DNA of 46,342 nt from Actinobacteria bacterium OK074. Lineage in GTDB: Bacteria; Actinomycetota; Actinomycetes; Streptomycetales; Streptomycetaceae. The position numbers and the translations under genes are program-made. The notes under the pieces were generated by a model. The model searched no databases. It was not told the origin of the DNA and saw only the letters and a program-made list of their open reading frames with translations. Shown piece after piece: positions 17,454-24,611 of the stretch. The stretch is taken from positions 1 through 46,342 of the forward strand of contig LJCV01000277.1 of assembly GCA_001298575.1 (NCBI GenBank). The letters run 5' to 3'. The stretch's first letter is position 1; each line of letters starts with the position of its first letter.

Positions 17454-19088
17454 ATGCGAGCCAGGCCAGGCAAGGCCGCTCTCTTCGAGCAGTTCGCGGT
17501 CGACGGGCTCACCCACATGTTCGGCAACCCGGGCACCGTCGAGCAGGGATTTCTGGACGCCGGCACGACGTCCGCCACACAGTACGTCCTGACGCTGCAC
17601 GAGAGCGTGGCGGTGGGCATGGCCGACGGCTATGCCCGCGCCGGGCAGCGGCCGGGCCTGGTCCAGCTCCACAGCAGTGTCGGTCTGGGCAACGGCATCG
17701 GCATGCTCTACCAGGCCAAACGCGGCGGGACACCGCTGGTGGTGGTGGTCGGCGAGGCCGGGATCCGCTACGACGCCACCGACGGCCAGATGGCGGCCGA
17801 TCTGGTCGCCATGGCCGAACCGGTGACGAAGTACGTGACCCGCGTGGTCGATCCGTCGTCGCTGCTGCGTGTCCTGCGGCGGGCCGTCAAGATCGCGATG
17901 ACCCCGCCGCGCGGCCCCGTCGTCGTCGTACTCCCGGCGGACGTACTGGACCAGGTCACCGCCGAACCCGCCGTCGCCACCCCGCTGCCGGACACCCGGG
18001 TCGTGCCGCAGGACAGCGCCGTGAGCGAGGCGGCGCGGCTGCTCCTGGGCGGTGAACGTCCGCTGATCCTGATGGGCGACGGCGTCGCCGTCAGCGGGGC
18101 ACAGAGCGAACTCGCGGAGGTGGCCGAGCTGTTGCACGCCCCGGTGTGGGGGGTCAACTCCTCCGAGGTCAACTTCGACACCACCCACCCGCTGTACGGC
18201 GGGCAGTTGGGGCACATGTTCGGCAAGGACAGCGCCCGCGTGGTCGCGGACGCCGATGCGGTGCTGATCGTGGGGACGTACGTCTTCCCCGAGGTGTTCC
18301 CCCTGCTGGACAGCCCGTTCCGTGAAGGGGCCAAGGTCGTGCACATCGACCTGGACACCTACGAGATCGCCAAGAACTTCCCGGTGGACTCCGCGCTGGC
18401 CGCCGACCCCAGGTCCACGCTCGCCGCCCTGGCCCACCAACTGCGCAGGCTCGGCCCGCCGCGGCCCGCCGCGGAGCTGGGCGGCTATCCGGCGGGCGCC
18501 GAGCCCCTGGCGCTGCGCGGACCGGGGCCGGGCACCACCGACCCGGTGCTCGACGGCTTCGTCCGGGCCCTGGCCCGCTCGGCCCCGGAGAACCTGGCGG
18601 TCTTCGACGAGGCCCTGACCGCGTCCGCCCCGCTGGCGCACTACCTGCCGCCCCGGGTCCCCGGGCGGTTCTTCCAGACCCGCGGTGGTTCGCTGGGCGT
18701 CGGCATCCCGGGAGCCATGGGCGTCAAGCTGGCCCGCCCCGACCTGCGGGTCGTCGGGTTCACCGGGGACGGCGGCAGCATGTACACCTTCCAGGCCCTG
18801 TGGACCGCGGCGCGCCACGGCATCGGGGCGAAGTTCGTCATCTGCAACAACCGCCGCTACCGGCTCCTCGACCTCAACATCGAGCAGTACTGGCGGGACA
18901 TGGGCATGGCCCGGCACGCCTACCCGGACGCCTTCGACCTGTCCCGGCCCGACATCCGGTTCGCCGAACTGGCCGCGGCACTCGGTGTGCCCGGCCGGCG
19001 GGTCGAGAAGCCACAGCAGATCGACGACGCGGTCGAGGCAATGCTCGGCCACGAGGGCCCGTTCCTGATCGACCTCGTCATCGACTGA
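17454..19088 (+). CDS. ThDP-dependent enzyme, benzoylformate decarboxylase-like
   Basis: 544 residues, three-domain ThDP fold. The N-terminal pyrimidine domain has MFGNPGTVEQGFL (22-34) and the cofactor-activating Glu50 in LHESVAVGMADGYA. His73 in QLHSSVG matches the active-site His70 of benzoylformate decarboxylase. The C-terminal domain has GDGGS at 438-442 and the NN at 465-466. The second active-site histidine of that enzyme, in the middle domain, is not seen: the region reads GTYVFPEVFPLL. It should cleave or join 2-oxo acids or aldehydes; substrate unknown. Acetolactate-synthase-like activity is an alternative. AAGGAG precedes the ATG; 26 bp after the DJ-1 gene. Confidence 0.78.
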   Translation: MRARPGKAALFEQFAVDGLTHMFGNPGTVEQGFLDAGTTSATQYVLTLHESVAVGMADGYARAGQRPGLVQLHSSVGLGNGIGMLYQAKRGGTPLVVVVGEAGIRYDATDGQMAADLVAMAEPVTKYVTRVVDPSSLLRVLRRAVKIAMTPPRGPVVVVLPADVLDQVTAEPAVATPLPDTRVVPQDSAVSEAARLLLGGERPLILMGDGVAVSGAQSELAEVAELLHAPVWGVNSSEVNFDTTHPLYGGQLGHMFGKDSARVVADADAVLIVGTYVFPEVFPLLDSPFREGAKVVHIDLDTYEIAKNFPVDSALAADPRSTLAALAHQLRRLGPPRPAAELGGYPAGAEPLALRGPGPGTTDPVLDGFVRALARSAPENLAVFDEALTASAPLAHYLPPRVPGRFFQTRGGSLGVGIPGAMGVKLARPDLRVVGFTGDGGSMYTFQALWTAARHGIGAKFVICNNRRYRLLDLNIEQYWRDMGMARHAYPDAFDLSRPDIRFAELAAALGVPGRRVEKPQQIDDAVEAMLGHEGPFLIDLVID

Positions 19089-19111
19089 CGAGTCCACCCC
19101 CACGTCGGCCG

Positions 19112-19134
19112 GCCACGGAAAGCGCCACGGAAAG
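19112..19134 (+). repeat. Tandem 11-bp duplication in the leader of the NTF2-like gene
   Basis: GCCACGGAAAG occurs twice with one base between (19112-19122 and 19124-19134). The second copy leads into AAAGGAT, 7 nt before ATG 19142. Confidence 0.7.
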
Positions 19135-19141
19135 GATCCCC

Positions 19142-19570
19142 ATGTTCCCCCACACCCCCCGCCCGGCTCTGGCGGAAGCGGACATCCATGACCTGGTGCG
19201 GCGCTGGCTGGCCGACGTCAACGGGCGCCGGTCCGCGGAGCGGCTGCCGGAGTTCACCGCAGCCAGCGGTTTCGCCCTGCACCTCCCGGACCGGATCATC
19301 CGCGGGCGGGAGGAGTTCGCCGCCTGGTGCGCCGGACACACCGGCCCGCGTCCCGGGACCGCGGGCCGGATCTCCGCGGTGGAGGTGAGCGTCCTCTCGC
19401 CCCTGCACGCGGACGTCTCCTTCACCTCCGACTTCACCTTCGACCGTACGGCCCGGCAGCCGCTGCGCCACGAGTGGTCGGTGGTGCACCAGCAGGGTGC
19501 GCCGCGAATCCGGTTCTGGGCCGTCAAAACACTGGCCCCGCACACCGCGCCGCAGGTCCTGGCCGCGTGA
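19142..19570 (+). CDS. NTF2-like / SnoaL-like protein
   Basis: 142 residues. The pattern fits the cone-shaped NTF2/SnoaL fold: DIHDLVRRWLADVNGRRSAERLPEFTA at the N-terminus, a middle helix IIRGREEFAAWCAGHT, then strands VEVSVLSPLHADVSFTSDF and HEWSVVHQQGAPRIRFWAVKT. Members are small isomerases, cyclases or hydrolases, or ligand-binding proteins. It is the third gene of the operon, 53 bp after the ThDP gene, with AAAGGAT near the ATG. Catalytic residues are not identifiable. Fourth NTF2-like gene of the island if counted with those at 29.8-31.3 kb. Confidence 0.65.
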   Translation: MFPHTPRPALAEADIHDLVRRWLADVNGRRSAERLPEFTAASGFALHLPDRIIRGREEFAAWCAGHTGPRPGTAGRISAVEVSVLSPLHADVSFTSDFTFDRTARQPLRHEWSVVHQQGAPRIRFWAVKTLAPHTAPQVLAA

Positions 19571-19628
19571 ACGGTGGCGCTGCGCCGCCCTCTTCCCCTC
19601 CCCTCTCCCGCTGTGAAGGGCGACAACC

Positions 19629-20234
19629 ATGAGTGATGTTCTGGCGGCACCCCGGCTGGCGGGCCGCCGCATCGGGATCCTGATCGAGAGCGACTTCGTC
19701 GAGGACGAGATCGCCTACTACCGCAAGCGTTTCGCCGAGGAGGACATCGAGGTCGTCCTGCTGACCCGGCTGTGGGGCCAGGAGTCCCTGACCTTCACCG
19801 GGCACGAGCACCAGGCCACCCTGGACGTCAACGGTGACCTGGAACAGCTCGACTACGGCGAACTGCACCAGTTCTCCGCGCTGGTGGTGCCCTCGGGCAT
19901 GGTCGCGGACCGGCTGCGCTACAGCGAGGACCTGCAACAGGCGGCCCCGGCAGTGGCGTTGATGCGGCGCGCGTTCCGGATCCCGTCGCTGCTCAAGGCG
20001 TTCTCCTGCCACGGTCTCTCGCTGCTGTCCGCCGCGCCCGAACTGGTCGGCGACCGGGAGGTGACCTGCCACAACAACCTGGTGGGCGACGTCCGCAACA
20101 TGGGCGCGCGCTACCTGGATCAGGACATCGTGATCGACCGCGATCTCATCACCAGCAGGACGGTCGAGGAACGCCATCTGCTGGCCCGCGCGGTGATCGA
20201 GACGCTGGCCGCACCGGCAGCGGAGGCCGCATGA
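19629..20234 (+). CDS. DJ-1/PfpI family protein, second of two
   Basis: 201 residues, short PfpI form. RIGILIESDFVEDEIAYYRKR contains the acidic residue expected near position 25-27, SALVVPSGMVADRLRY is the central loop, and Cys127-His128 in LKAFSCHGLSLL is the nucleophile elbow. It differs clearly from the first DJ-1 protein of this operon in length and sequence, so this is not a recent duplication. PfpI members act as amidases, deglycases or hydratases of dicarbonyls; the activity here is unknown. GAAGGG precedes the ATG. The 3' end overlaps the epimerase-like gene as ATGA. Confidence 0.77.
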   Translation: MSDVLAAPRLAGRRIGILIESDFVEDEIAYYRKRFAEEDIEVVLLTRLWGQESLTFTGHEHQATLDVNGDLEQLDYGELHQFSALVVPSGMVADRLRYSEDLQQAAPAVALMRRAFRIPSLLKAFSCHGLSLLSAAPELVGDREVTCHNNLVGDVRNMGARYLDQDIVIDRDLITSRTVEERHLLARAVIETLAAPAAEAA

Positions 20235-22069
20235 GGTCCCCCGACACCGCCCCGGTGGACTTCTCCTTCTCCGACACGGTCACCGGCTACGTCGTCGACT
20301 CCCGCCCCGGCTCCATCGACCTGCGGACCCTGGACGGCCGCCCCGTCACCGTCCACCCCACCGAGACCACCTCCGCCCAGCTGCTGCGCAATCTGGGGGA
20401 GCCCTACCGGGACGTGACCGGGACCATGGCGGACCATCTGCGCCCCGGGCGGCTGGTGTTCAGCCACGGGCCGGTCTATCCCGACAGCGGCGCGCTGCAC
20501 TTCCAGGCGGCCCAACTGGTCATCGTCGGAGAGGAGAACTCGCCCTACCCCTTCGAGGAGCCGGGCTGGTGGACCCGGCAGCTCCACCAGATCGCGGCCT
20601 TCTACCGCCTGGCCCAGTTCGGCACCGGAGCCGTCGACTTCGCCGACTACCGGACGGAACTGCTGAGCGCGGGCGGCAAGACGGGGCTGCGGATCCAGGA
20701 GACCGACACGATCTCCCGCCTGCTCTACGGGATGGCCAGCGCCTACACGCTCACCGGCGACGAGGACCTGCTCGACGTGGCCGAGCGCGGCTCGCGCTAC
20801 CTGCACGACCACATGCGCTTCCACGACCCGGACGCGGACGTCGTGTACTGGTACCACGGCATCGACATCCAGGACCACCGGGAACGCAAGCTGTTCGCCT
20901 CGGAGTTCGGCGACGACTACCGCGCCATCCCGGCCTACGAGCAGATCTACGCCCTGGTCGGACTCGTCCAGACCTACCGGCTGACCGGCGATCCGCGGAT
21001 CAAGGCGGACATCGAGGGCACCGTCCGGCTCTTCGAGCGCTACTTCGCCGACCCGAAGCTCGGCGGCTACTACTCCCACATCGACCCGGTCACCCTCAGC
21101 CCGCACCAGGACTCCCTGGGCCCCAACCGCGCACGCAAGAACTGGAACTCCATCGGCGACCACGCTCCCGCCTATCTGTTCAACCTCTTCCTGGCCACCG
21201 GCGAGGACCGCTACCGGCGCATGCTGGAGCACACCTTCGACATGATCTGTACCCACCTGCCGGAGCGGGGCCCGGACGCCGGCCCGTTCGTCCAGGAACG
21301 TTTCCACGGCGACTGGACGCCGGACCGCTCCTGGGGCTGGCAGCAGGACCGCGCGGTCGTCGGCCACAACTTGAAGATCGCGTGGAACCTGATGCGGATG
21401 GACGCCCTCCAGCCCAAACGGGAGTACCGCGAACTCGCCGAACGCATCGGCCGGACCATGCCGGACGTAGCTCGCGACCCGCAACGCGGCGGCTGGTACG
21501 ACCTGTTGCAGCGCCAGAGCGAAAACGGCCGGCACTCGTTCGTGTGGCACGACCGCAAGTCCTGGTGGCAGCAGGAGCAGGCGGTGCTCGCCTACCTCAT
21601 CCTGGCCGGACGCACCGGCGGCGAGGAGTACCTGCGCCAGGCCCGCGAATCCGCCGCGTTCTACAACGCGTTCTTCCTCGACCACGACGAGGGCGGCGTC
21701 TTCTTCACCGTGCTCGCTCAGGGGCTGCCCTTCCTGTTCGGCAACGAACGTCTCAAGGGCAGCCACGCGATGAGCATGTACCACAAGGCCGAACTCTGCT
21801 ACCTGGCCGAGGTCTACACCCGCCTGCTGGTGCACCGCGACCCGCTGGACCTGTGGTTCCGGCCCCGGCCCGACGCCGACTTCCCCGACCGCACCCTGCG
21901 GGTCTCGCCCGACGTGCTGCACGGCAGCGGTGTCGTACTGGAACAGGTCAGGATCGACGGCGTCCCCTACGACGACTTCGACGCCCGGACGTTGACCGTA
22001 CGGCTGCCGCGCAGCGAGCACCCGGTCACCGTGCAGGCCCGGCTGCGCCCACCCCGGGACCCACGGTGA
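20231..22069 (+). CDS. AGE-family sugar epimerase/isomerase with N-terminal beta domain
   Basis: 612 residues, longer than ordinary N-acylglucosamine 2-epimerases (about 390-420). Residues 1-110 are a beta-rich extension (VTGYVVDSRPGSIDLRTLDG) of unknown role. From about 115 (PGWWTRQLHQIAAFYRLAQFG) an alpha6/alpha6 barrel follows: EFGDDYRAIPAYEQIYAL, GGYYSHIDP, WNSIGDHAPAYLFNL, DRSWGWQQDRAVVGHNLKIAW and WWQQEQAVLAYLILAG. The histidine- and tryptophan-rich motifs fit sugar 2-epimerases or aldose-ketose isomerases. The last 80 residues are again beta-rich. Coupled at both ends: ATGA with the second DJ-1 gene, GTGA with glgX. It presumably acts on a sugar or oligosaccharide made by its neighbours. 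Confidence 0.75.
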   Translation: MRSPDTAPVDFSFSDTVTGYVVDSRPGSIDLRTLDGRPVTVHPTETTSAQLLRNLGEPYRDVTGTMADHLRPGRLVFSHGPVYPDSGALHFQAAQLVIVGEENSPYPFEEPGWWTRQLHQIAAFYRLAQFGTGAVDFADYRTELLSAGGKTGLRIQETDTISRLLYGMASAYTLTGDEDLLDVAERGSRYLHDHMRFHDPDADVVYWYHGIDIQDHRERKLFASEFGDDYRAIPAYEQIYALVGLVQTYRLTGDPRIKADIEGTVRLFERYFADPKLGGYYSHIDPVTLSPHQDSLGPNRARKNWNSIGDHAPAYLFNLFLATGEDRYRRMLEHTFDMICTHLPERGPDAGPFVQERFHGDWTPDRSWGWQQDRAVVGHNLKIAWNLMRMDALQPKREYRELAERIGRTMPDVARDPQRGGWYDLLQRQSENGRHSFVWHDRKSWWQQEQAVLAYLILAGRTGGEEYLRQARESAAFYNAFFLDHDEGGVFFTVLAQGLPFLFGNERLKGSHAMSMYHKAELCYLAEVYTRLLVHRDPLDLWFRPRPDADFPDRTLRVSPDVLHGSGVVLEQVRIDGVPYDDFDARTLTVRLPRSEHPVTVQARLRPPRDPR

Positions 22070-24162
22070 CCTGGTCGAGCCCGACGCGGACGCGGGCCGA
22101 CGCGCCGCGGGTCGGACCGGGCCGGGCGGACGTCATGGGGGCACACCCGGTCCCCGGCGGCGTCACCTTCTCGGTGGCCTCCGCGTCCGCCGAACGGATG
22201 TGGCTGGTGCTGCTCGACGCCGGTGATGGCGGCGAACCGGCCGAGATCGAGTTCCCGCCCGAGTACCGTACCGGCGACGTCTTCACGATGACGGTCCTCG
22301 GCCTCGACCCGGCCGGCACCCGCTACGGCTACCGGGTCCAGAAGCCCGGCGCACCGCCCGACGGGCGGCTGCTGCTCGACCCCTGGGCCCGCGCACTGCC
22401 CGGCGGCGAGACGTGGGGGGTGCGGCCCCGGTACCATTGCGCCCTGCCGACCGGGGACTTCGACTGGCAGGGCGACCGCGGACCGGACATCCCCGCCGGG
22501 GACCTGGTGATCTACGAGGCCCACGTCCGCGGCTTCACCCGTCACCCCTCCTCGCGGGTGAGTGCCCCGGGCACCTACGCGGGACTGCGCGAGAAGATCC
22601 CTCATCTGCGGCACCTCGGCATCAACTGCGTGGAACTCCTGCCCGTCTTCGAGTTCGACGAGACCGACAACACCTTCACCTCGCCCGCGGACGGCCGGCC
22701 GCTGCCCAACTTCTGGGGCTACAACACCGTCGGCTTCTTCGCGCCCAAGGCCGCCTACGCCCGCGGGCCCGCACCCGACATGCCCGACGCGCCCGCCGGG
22801 GAGCTGAAGGAACTGGTGCGGGACCTGCACCGCGCCGGGATCGAGGTGATCCTGGACGTGGTCTTCAACCACACTGCGGAGGGCGACCACCGGGGCCCCG
22901 TCCTGTCCTTCCGCGGTCTGGACGAGGACGTCTACTACCTGCTTGACGAGTCCGGGGCCCACCGCAACCTCACCGCGACCGGCAACACGGTCAACGCCAA
23001 CCATCCCCGGGTGCGCTCGTTCATCCTGGACTGCCTGCGCCACTGGGTCACCGAATTCCACATCGACGGCTTCCGGTTCGACATGGCCCCCATCCTCGTC
23101 CGGGACGCCACCGGAGCGCTCCTGGACAACCCTCCCCTCATCGAGGCCATCACCCACGACCCGGTCCTGGCCCGGAGCAGACTCATCGCCGAGGCCACAG
23201 ACGCCACCGGCCTGGACCAGGTGGGCGCCTTCCCCGGCCACGGCCGCTGGATGGAGTGGAACGGACGCTACCGGGACGACCTGCGGCGCTTTCTGACCGG
23301 TCGTGCTGGACCGGGCCCCGCCGCCACCCGCCTGGCTGGTTCGGCCGACCTGTACGCCGGCCGCCCCACCACTGCATCCGTCAACTACCTCACCTGCCAC
23401 GACGGTTTCACCCTCGCGGACTGGACCACCTACGAGGTCCGGCGCAACCACGCCAACGGCGAGGGCGGCCAGGACGGCATCGCGGACGACGACAGCTGGA
23501 ACTGCGGGCACGAAGGGCCCACCGACGACGCGGACGTCCTGCTCCTGCGCCGCCGTCAGACCCGCAACGCCCTGGCTCTGCTCCTGGTCAGCCACGGCGT
23601 GCCGATGCTGCTCGCCGGTGACGAGTTCGGCCGTACCCAGCAGGGCAACAACAACGCCTACAGCCAGGACAACGCCGTCAGCTGGCTGGACTGGAACCTC
23701 GCCGACAAGAACGCCGAACTGGTCGAGTTCGTCCGCCGATGCCTGCGCTTCCGCGCGGCCCACCCGGTCCTGCGCCGTACCGCCCACCCGACGGGCCGGA
23801 CGGCCGACGGGGCCGCCTACCCACCGGTGAGCTGGCACGGCCGGACCCCCTGGCAGCCGGACTTCTCCGACGACTCCCGGCTGCTCGTCATGCTGCTGCA
23901 TCAGTCGGCCGCCGACGGCCCGGACGACACCGTCCTGGTCGCCGCCAACACCGCCGGCGTCGCGGTGCGGATCGAGCCACCGGCCGCTCCCGTGGGCACC
24001 CGCTGGCACCTGTTCATCGACACCGGTACACCCTGGGGCGACGGAGCACACCCTCACGGAAGGGAGCCCGCAGTCCCGTCCGGCGCCCGCGTGACCCTGT
24101 ACGGCCACTCCGTGGTCGTACTCACCACTCACCCCGAGGAAGGAACGAGTCATGCCCTGTGA
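22066..24162 (+). CDS. glgX: Glycogen debranching enzyme GlgX (isoamylase type)
   Basis: 698 residues from a GTG that overlaps the previous stop (GTGA). Hydrolyses alpha-1,6 branches of glycogen or limit dextrin. N-terminal CBM48 domain (about 20-140, VTFSVASASAERMWLVLLD and YGYRVQKPG), then the GH13 barrel: LVIYEAHVRGFTRHPSS, ILDVVFNHTAEGDH, catalytic Asp339 (GFRFDMA), Glu376 (LIAEATD) and Asp446 (CHDGFTL). LLAGDEFGRTQQGNNNAY is typical of GlgX. The open frame extends far upstream through the epimerase gene, but that part is a shadow. Supplies linear maltooligosaccharides, fitting the divergent glgE-treS-mak operon. Confidence 0.9.
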   Translation: MTWSSPTRTRADAPRVGPGRADVMGAHPVPGGVTFSVASASAERMWLVLLDAGDGGEPAEIEFPPEYRTGDVFTMTVLGLDPAGTRYGYRVQKPGAPPDGRLLLDPWARALPGGETWGVRPRYHCALPTGDFDWQGDRGPDIPAGDLVIYEAHVRGFTRHPSSRVSAPGTYAGLREKIPHLRHLGINCVELLPVFEFDETDNTFTSPADGRPLPNFWGYNTVGFFAPKAAYARGPAPDMPDAPAGELKELVRDLHRAGIEVILDVVFNHTAEGDHRGPVLSFRGLDEDVYYLLDESGAHRNLTATGNTVNANHPRVRSFILDCLRHWVTEFHIDGFRFDMAPILVRDATGALLDNPPLIEAITHDPVLARSRLIAEATDATGLDQVGAFPGHGRWMEWNGRYRDDLRRFLTGRAGPGPAATRLAGSADLYAGRPTTASVNYLTCHDGFTLADWTTYEVRRNHANGEGGQDGIADDDSWNCGHEGPTDDADVLLLRRRQTRNALALLLVSHGVPMLLAGDEFGRTQQGNNNAYSQDNAVSWLDWNLADKNAELVEFVRRCLRFRAAHPVLRRTAHPTGRTADGAAYPPVSWHGRTPWQPDFSDDSRLLVMLLHQSAADGPDDTVLVAANTAGVAVRIEPPAAPVGTRWHLFIDTGTPWGDGAHPHGREPAVPSGARVTLYGHSVVVLTTHPEEGTSHAL

Positions 24163-24472
24163 AGTGTCCCTGGGTTACACCGGAACCGCCGTCACCCTCC
24201 GTCTGGCCGGACAACTCGGCGAACCGGACGTCCCGCGACTGCGCTCCGCGCTGGAACAGGCCGAGGGACGGCCGCTGCGGCGGCTGATCCTGCGGCTGCA
24301 CGAACTGGAGTCGATCGACGTCGGCGGGGTGCGCTCGCTCGCCTTCGCCCAGCAGCGGCTGCGGCCCGAGTCGGAGGTCGTGGTCGACGGGGCCCGTGAA
24401 CGCGTCCGGCAGGCGTTCCGCAGCGGTGGCCTCGACCCGGCGCTGACCTACCTGGAGACGCCGCTCCTGTGA
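24152..24472 (+). CDS. STAS-domain protein lacking the phosphoserine
   Basis: 106 residues, a single STAS (anti-anti-sigma) domain: TAVTLRLAGQLGEPDVPRLRSAL, then LRRLILRLHELESIDVGGVRSLAFAQQRL. In SpoIIAA/RsbV proteins the DSSG motif carries the serine phosphorylated by the anti-sigma kinase. Here it reads DVGG (56-59), so the usual phosphorylation switch is missing. It could be a constitutively active partner of an anti-sigma factor, or a STAS protein with another role. It overlaps the end of glgX by 11 bp and has GAGGAAGGA upstream. Last gene of the operon; no sigma or anti-sigma gene is in the window. Confidence 0.75.
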   Translation: MPCEVSLGYTGTAVTLRLAGQLGEPDVPRLRSALEQAEGRPLRRLILRLHELESIDVGGVRSLAFAQQRLRPESEVVVDGARERVRQAFRSGGLDPALTYLETPLL

Positions 24473-24495
24473 CCGACAGACCGACCGGACCGAAT

Positions 24496-24534
24496 GCGCC
24501 CTCCCGGCCGGAGCATTCCCGGCCGGGAGGGCGC
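24496..24534 (+). terminator. Terminator of the seven-gene operon
   Basis: GCGCCCTCCCGGCCG (24496-24510) and CGGCCGGGAGGGCGC (24520-24534) form a perfect 15-bp stem with a 9-nt loop, 24 bp after the STAS stop. Confidence 0.8.
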
Positions 24535-24581
24535 TCGCACCCCCGGCGCGGCCCGGCCGTCGACCCGCGTGACGGCTCGGA

Positions 24582-24593
24582 GGAAACGTTTCC
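24582..24593 (+). promoter_or_regulatory. Perfect palindrome GGAAACGTTTCC, LacI-type operator candidate
   Basis: A 12-bp perfect palindrome with central CG, matching the common LacI/GalR-family operator shape (G-AA-CG-TT-C). It lies 18 bp before the ATG of the transposase-like gene. No LacI-family regulator is encoded in the window. Confidence 0.45.
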
Positions 24594-24611
24594 GTTGACC
24601 AGTACGTCCGA

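Noticed and set aside
17454..19088. Acetolactate synthase of branched-chain amino acid synthesis
   Set aside because: No regulatory subunit or ilv genes nearby, and the N-terminal motifs fit benzoylformate-decarboxylase-like enzymes better.
20569..22065. N-terminal extension of GlgX through the epimerase gene
   Set aside because: Composition is Arg/Pro/Gly shadow; the plus-one frame is the real AGE-family gene and GTG 22066 overlaps its stop.
16600..24472. Known 1,5-anhydrofructose or trehalose-only (TreY/TreZ) pathway
   Set aside because: No alpha-glucan lyase, TreY or TreZ gene is present.
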